Below are positions 31,501 through 35,389 of a stretch of DNA of 35,389 nucleotides, one piece after another. The stretch is taken from NCBI GenBank assembly GCA_905397405.1, contig CAJPVJ010000161.1, positions 1 to 35,389 of the forward strand. Reading direction: 5' to 3'. Every line of letters starts with the position of its first letter. The stretch's first letter is position 1. The notes beneath the pieces are model-generated. The model did no database searches, was not told the origin of the DNA, and worked only from the letters and a program-made list of their open reading frames with translations. Both the position numbers and the translations under genes were made by a program. Origin of the DNA: Oppiella nova (taxonomy: Eukaryota; Arthropoda; Arachnida; Sarcoptiformes; Oppiidae).

Positions 31501-32486
31501 ACACATAATGTGTATAAATATATATGACATTCATTAATGTCGTGTCATTGCAGCTAAATATACCAGTTGTTAGTCAACTAATTTTTTACGTAATATAACA
31601 TTTTTATTTTCGTATATAATTTTTATTTTTATTATTTATTTCATTAAAAACTATTATATAATGTAATAAATTAAGTTTAATGAAAAAAAATGTACACATT
31701 TTTATTGCCATCGCGATTAACATGACTATTGCACTAAAACTTAAGGTCTATTACACGAATATAATGTATATTTTAATATATATTTGGCAACAAATTAATT
31801 TTCGACTCTCTCTCAAAGTTAGTTATATTTTTTTGGTACAAAATATAATTTAATTTAATTTTTCACGCTTACTGTTTAGCCATAATACCGTAGTTTAAGT
31901 ATAATTTAAATGCACACTAAATGTGCAGAAAAAATAATTTCGCGTTTGTGTCGACAGATTATAGTAATACAGAAATAGAGAAAATATTAGATAAGAGTGT
32001 GAATGAGTGATAAAATATCTCTACATTTAATAGTCAGCGGAGGGAAGGTATGTATTCTGTGAAGTGTAGAGAGAAAGACTTCATATTAAAGTTTTTTTTC
32101 GGGCGATAAAAGTGTATTACAAAATTCCGGACAAAAAATAGCTGACAGTAAACACGAGTTCATTGTAAGGCAATGGGATTTTTTTTGTCAATAAGTTTTT
32201 TAATTAGATATCTTAATCATTTTTTCCGAGAGGTAGTGTGTGATGCAATTTTCAGTGTCAGTGTCACGGGGAAAGTAGACTCGGGTTTAAGGTTGTTCAG
32301 TGCAAATGTGTATGTGTGCGAGTACAGTACCATGATGAGTTTGATGTATGAATGCTAGTACTTTTATGTGGTTAGGCACTGTTCATTGGCAAATACAGTA
32401 CAGATATATCTCTCAAGCGTATATCAAATTATAAATGAAATAAATAATACATAAAATAATATGATTTCCAAACTAGGCTTTTCGCT

Positions 32487-32489
<3 letters not shown>
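31501..32489. other. AT-rich intergenic, nothing recognised
   Basis: AT-rich, without arrays or coding character. A moderate-GC stretch at 32225-32340 shows no motif I can name. Confidence 0.5.

Positions 32490-32531
<42 letters not shown>
32490..32531 (+). repeat. (GA)n array
   Basis: A run of about 42 bases. The plus-strand ORF that crosses it is an Arg-Glu artefact. Confidence 0.95.
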
Positions 32532-32534
<3 letters not shown>

Positions 32535-32705
32535 GAGTTTTTGCATACCTGTGCTCACATACATGTACACCAGAATCAACTATTCTGGAGATGATTGTGT
32601 GGTTCTGGTGTTAGTGTACTCTCTCAAGGATTTCTACTCTACCATACTATGAGTACCACTTTTTTATTTTTATAAAAATGTGATTTAATTGTATACTACG
32701 AGACA

Positions 32706-32746
32706 GCGAGAGAGAGAGAGAGAGCGAGAGGGAGGGAAAGAGAGAG
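32706..32746 (+). repeat. Impure (GA)n tract
   Basis: A GA tract with GCGAG, GGGA and GGGAAAG interruptions, entered from CAGCGAG. Confidence 0.9.
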
Positions 32747-33744
32747 CAACTTCTAACTCAAGCATTACGACAGCCACTGACTTAATACCTATCGGTGCTT
32801 ATTATATATGTGTTGGAAATGTAGTGTATTTTTTTACTTTTGCATACAATTCCCCCCCTCAACGAGAATTCATGTGTTAATAGTATTTGTATTTAATTTT
32901 TATGATTTTCAATTATGACTGATATTAAGCAATATCACGAGTGGTATAATTGCAATCCTAATACGCGTATAATATAACTCCTTATATAATATAATATAGC
33001 ATTGAATGCTAAGATTTTCGGGTGAATTCCCGCCTAAATGTGACACAATCTTTCAGTTTTTAATATACATGTTATAGTAAATGTACTTTAAATACCACAC
33101 CCACTGTATGCACAGCCAGAATAACATACACTACCAGTGCTGTGTTTCGCATGAATCCGATGCCAATACTCTAATTCAATGCCTAATTCATTAGCCGATA
33201 GTCGAGAGAAACTAATTTGTATTCTTGTGTTTGAGAGAGAAATTTCTTTTTCACTTATGCGCCCAAAATACACATACAGTCAATGTATTTATGATTTTTC
33301 TCAAAGTCAAATGTATTTATTACATACAAACACAGATTCTGTGTGTTTTCCACTCGGAATACATTACAGAATTTCAAACCCCTTTCCCTTCAAACCCATA
33401 AGTGATGCCATATTTCTAGTCACTTCTCTCTCTACTATCTCTTTGAATATACAGTTATAACACAAACACTAATCTAATGTTAAAACATGAAATCATTTCG
33501 AGTCAATAATATTGACTTCTCTCTCTCCCATTTCATTAAACATAGCTCTCTCTCTCTCTCCCCTCCATGTCTGTCCTCCCTGTGCTCTGGCATAAATGAG
33601 TTTTAGTATAAACAGCTATACCATTGCTCGTGCGATATATATAATAGTTTAGAGTCCGATAACCTAAAAACGGCGAACAGAGAGACAGACTTTCGTTACT
33701 CTAATAATAATGCCATTGAAATACACAGTATTGTATGGATTTGT
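32747..33744. other. Intergenic, nothing recognised
   Basis: Mostly AT-rich. Facing ORFs at 33088-33460 have no coding character. A short CT run lies at 33546-33560. Confidence 0.45.
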
Positions 33745-34053
33745 ATGGTTAGGGATGGCTGGTGTGGATGTGTGCGCACAGTCACAGCCATATCTCCATC
33801 GCTGCTTCGCTGCTATGTATTTGCTCCTGAATTTGACGATACATTCACTGCTATTTTAATCATCTCTGCCGGTGCTGTTGCCTACCATACCATACCATAC
33901 ACCCGAGCCGTCGTAATGGTTGCGAGACTGTGTGTGTGTGCAGTCAGTCTGCGACCTCTTTCCCATTGCCAATGCCATTGCCATTGCCATTGCCATAACG
34001 CATGCCATTCCCCATATTACTCGAGATCATACATTGGGAATGGTATATATTGA
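33745..34053 (+). CDS. Doubtful 102-codon ORF over a GC-richer patch
   Basis: This is the only sizeable ORF outside the SOX gene that starts with a true ATG and lies in DNA of raised GC (about 33720-34030). Residues 15-60 have mixed composition with a hydrophobic middle (FTAILIISAGAVAYHTI). After residue 70 the frame runs into a hexanucleotide (CCATTG)n repeat read as alternating Cys-His, which argues against a conserved protein. There is no recognised family and no neighbour gene. It may be chance, a decayed exon or a small lineage-specific gene. Confidence 0.12.
   Translation: MVRDGWCGCVRTVTAISPSLLRCYVFAPEFDDTFTAILIISAGAVAYHTIPYTRAVVMVARLCVCAVSLRPLSHCQCHCHCHCHNACHSPYYSRSYIGNGIY
33965..33999. 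repeat. Imperfect (CCATTG)n hexanucleotide repeat
   Basis: About five CCATTG-type units, the first with an AATGCC variant. Just upstream, at about 33884-33900, a short (CCATA)3 run is present. Confidence 0.85.
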
Positions 34054-34630
34054 ACGTCTCACTCAATGGTATTTTCGCTGGATATGCCATTGATATTAAC
34101 ATTGAAATTTCTTATTGTATTAAAAAAGATTGCAAATAAATATAATATTGTATATATGTGTGGGTCTGACTTATCCATAACTTATACTATACACCAATTT
34201 ATGCCAATCATATACGCCATACATTATGTATTAATAGATACAAACTGGATACATACCAGTATGAACAGATAGTGCAGTACTTACATAATGATCTGGATGC
34301 TTCAATTTGACTGCCACTCTCTCATTATTGCAAACTCATTATGACATTATTATATGGCATTACGTATAAGATATATACACAGTATACACATAAATACAGT
34401 ATTATTTCTCTCTATGAACACAGAAATAAATAATACGGATAGCGATAGGAGAGAGAAAAATTGAATGAACTCTCAAATACACTAAAAACATGCGATAAGA
34501 TATAGATATGACTTAAATACGTTTTACACAGAAATAGCATATTATGTTTTAATCTCTGAACACAAATATGTTTCAAATTATACTGTATATCAGAGAAAAT
34601 ATGAATTCACATTAAAAACCTCTTCGTTAA
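34054..34630. other. AT-rich intergenic, nothing recognised
   Basis: No arrays or coding character. ATGCCAT and TATGGCAT words recur (34084 and 34354). Confidence 0.45.
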
Positions 34631-34657
34631 CTCTCTCTCTCTCTCTCTCTCTCTCTC
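34631..34657 (-). repeat. (CT)n array
   Basis: A run of about 27 bases preceded by GTTAA. Confidence 0.95.
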
Positions 34658-34844
34658 ATGTAAACACTAATTTTAGAGCACATAGAATATTGTATATACC
34701 GGTAAAATTCTTTGTACAGTATTACATATCGGTAAAACTTATTCTAATTCTCAATATAAAAGAGTTTAAAAACGGAAAACTAAATAAAATAGGGTTTTAA
34801 ATAAAACAGTCTTTTCAACGAATTTATTTAAACGACAGAAACAC

Positions 34845-34846
<2 letters not shown>

Positions 34847-34888
<42 letters not shown>
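34847..34888 (-). repeat. (CT)n array
   Basis: A run of about 42 bases preceded by ACACAG. It is the last array in the window. Confidence 0.95.
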
Positions 34889-34891
<3 letters not shown>

Positions 34892-35389
34892 TATTGATAA
34901 GGATTTTTATACATACACTACGAAAAAGAGTATACTAAGAAATAATACATAATTTACTATTTATTTAAGCGTTTTATTACACTACACGTCAAAAGATTGG
35001 TTTTGAATACATATAATATATATTTCTGAAAGATTAAAAAAATAATTTCGCTATTTTTAAACGTGGAATTTGTTTAAGAAAAAATTATGGCATAAATGAT
35101 GCAAAATACTGTATAAATATCTCCACAGCAAACACCAGCATATGTTTGACTTTACTGTATATTTGCTAATACATGAGAATTGCTAATGAATTCGCATTTC
35201 TGTTGAAAATAAATTAGTTTTTAATGCATTACTAATAGGAGTGCAAAGAATTTCGCAGAGATTTTGATTGAAAACAAAGATTTTTCATTGAATCCCAACT
35301 CATCTCCCGATATAAACCGCCGATTACTTCGAGTGAATTGATTTGTATTTCATTAGTCTCTGTGTGTATATTAATAGCCATAAAACTTA
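34889..35389. other. AT-rich intergenic, nothing recognised
   Basis: No ORF, array or duplication was seen up to the end of the window. Confidence 0.5.

Noticed and set aside
10534-34888. Many ORFs with Arg-Glu or Ser-Leu runs
   Set aside because: They are translations of GA/CT arrays. (GA)n reads as Arg-Glu and (CT)n as Ser-Leu without stops, which lengthens chance ORFs.
1-35389. Transposon or retroelement genes
   Set aside because: No reverse transcriptase, integrase or transposase motif was seen in any frame, and no long terminal repeats were found.

Overview
The window is animal nuclear DNA, most likely from an arthropod. The evidence is one clear metazoan SOX transcription factor gene, very AT-rich flanks, dozens of (GA)n/(CT)n microsatellites, and no bacterial gene packing. 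A mite or other chelicerate would fit, because the SOX HMG box stays close to the general bilaterian SoxC sequence and the non-coding DNA is AT-rich, but the species cannot be named from this sequence.

Layout: 1-4469 is AT-rich DNA with (TAA)n runs and ends in the probable 3' UTR of the gene. 4470-5774 (minus strand) is an intronless, GC-rich (about 60%) SoxC-type coding region of 434 codons with an HMG box and the SoxC C-terminal domain. 5775-6600 is its 5' flank, with a candidate TATA box and a 128-bp tandem duplication. 6600-7900 is AT-rich with no recognised feature. From about 7.9 to 29.8 kb there is no gene I can support. This block holds roughly 40 GA/CT arrays, several GC-richer patches of 100-350 bp, four local direct duplications, a foldback element of about 1 kb at 24.5-25.5 kb, two adjacent G-quadruplex motifs and one tRNA-like promoter motif. 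29.8-35.4 kb is again AT-rich, with scattered arrays, a GC-rich patch at 31.26-31.50 kb and a 102-codon ATG ORF of doubtful status at 33.7-34.1 kb.

Only one protein gene is well supported, so no pathway can be read from the window. The simplest reading is a developmental transcription factor with about 30 kb of 5' flanking DNA that may hold its regulatory elements. The most unusual material is the GA/CT array landscape (density, a polarity change near 20-21 kb, recurring edge sequences, GC-rich patches beside arrays) and the foldback element, which could give a hairpin RNA if transcribed. Array coordinates were read by eye and may be off by one or two bases.
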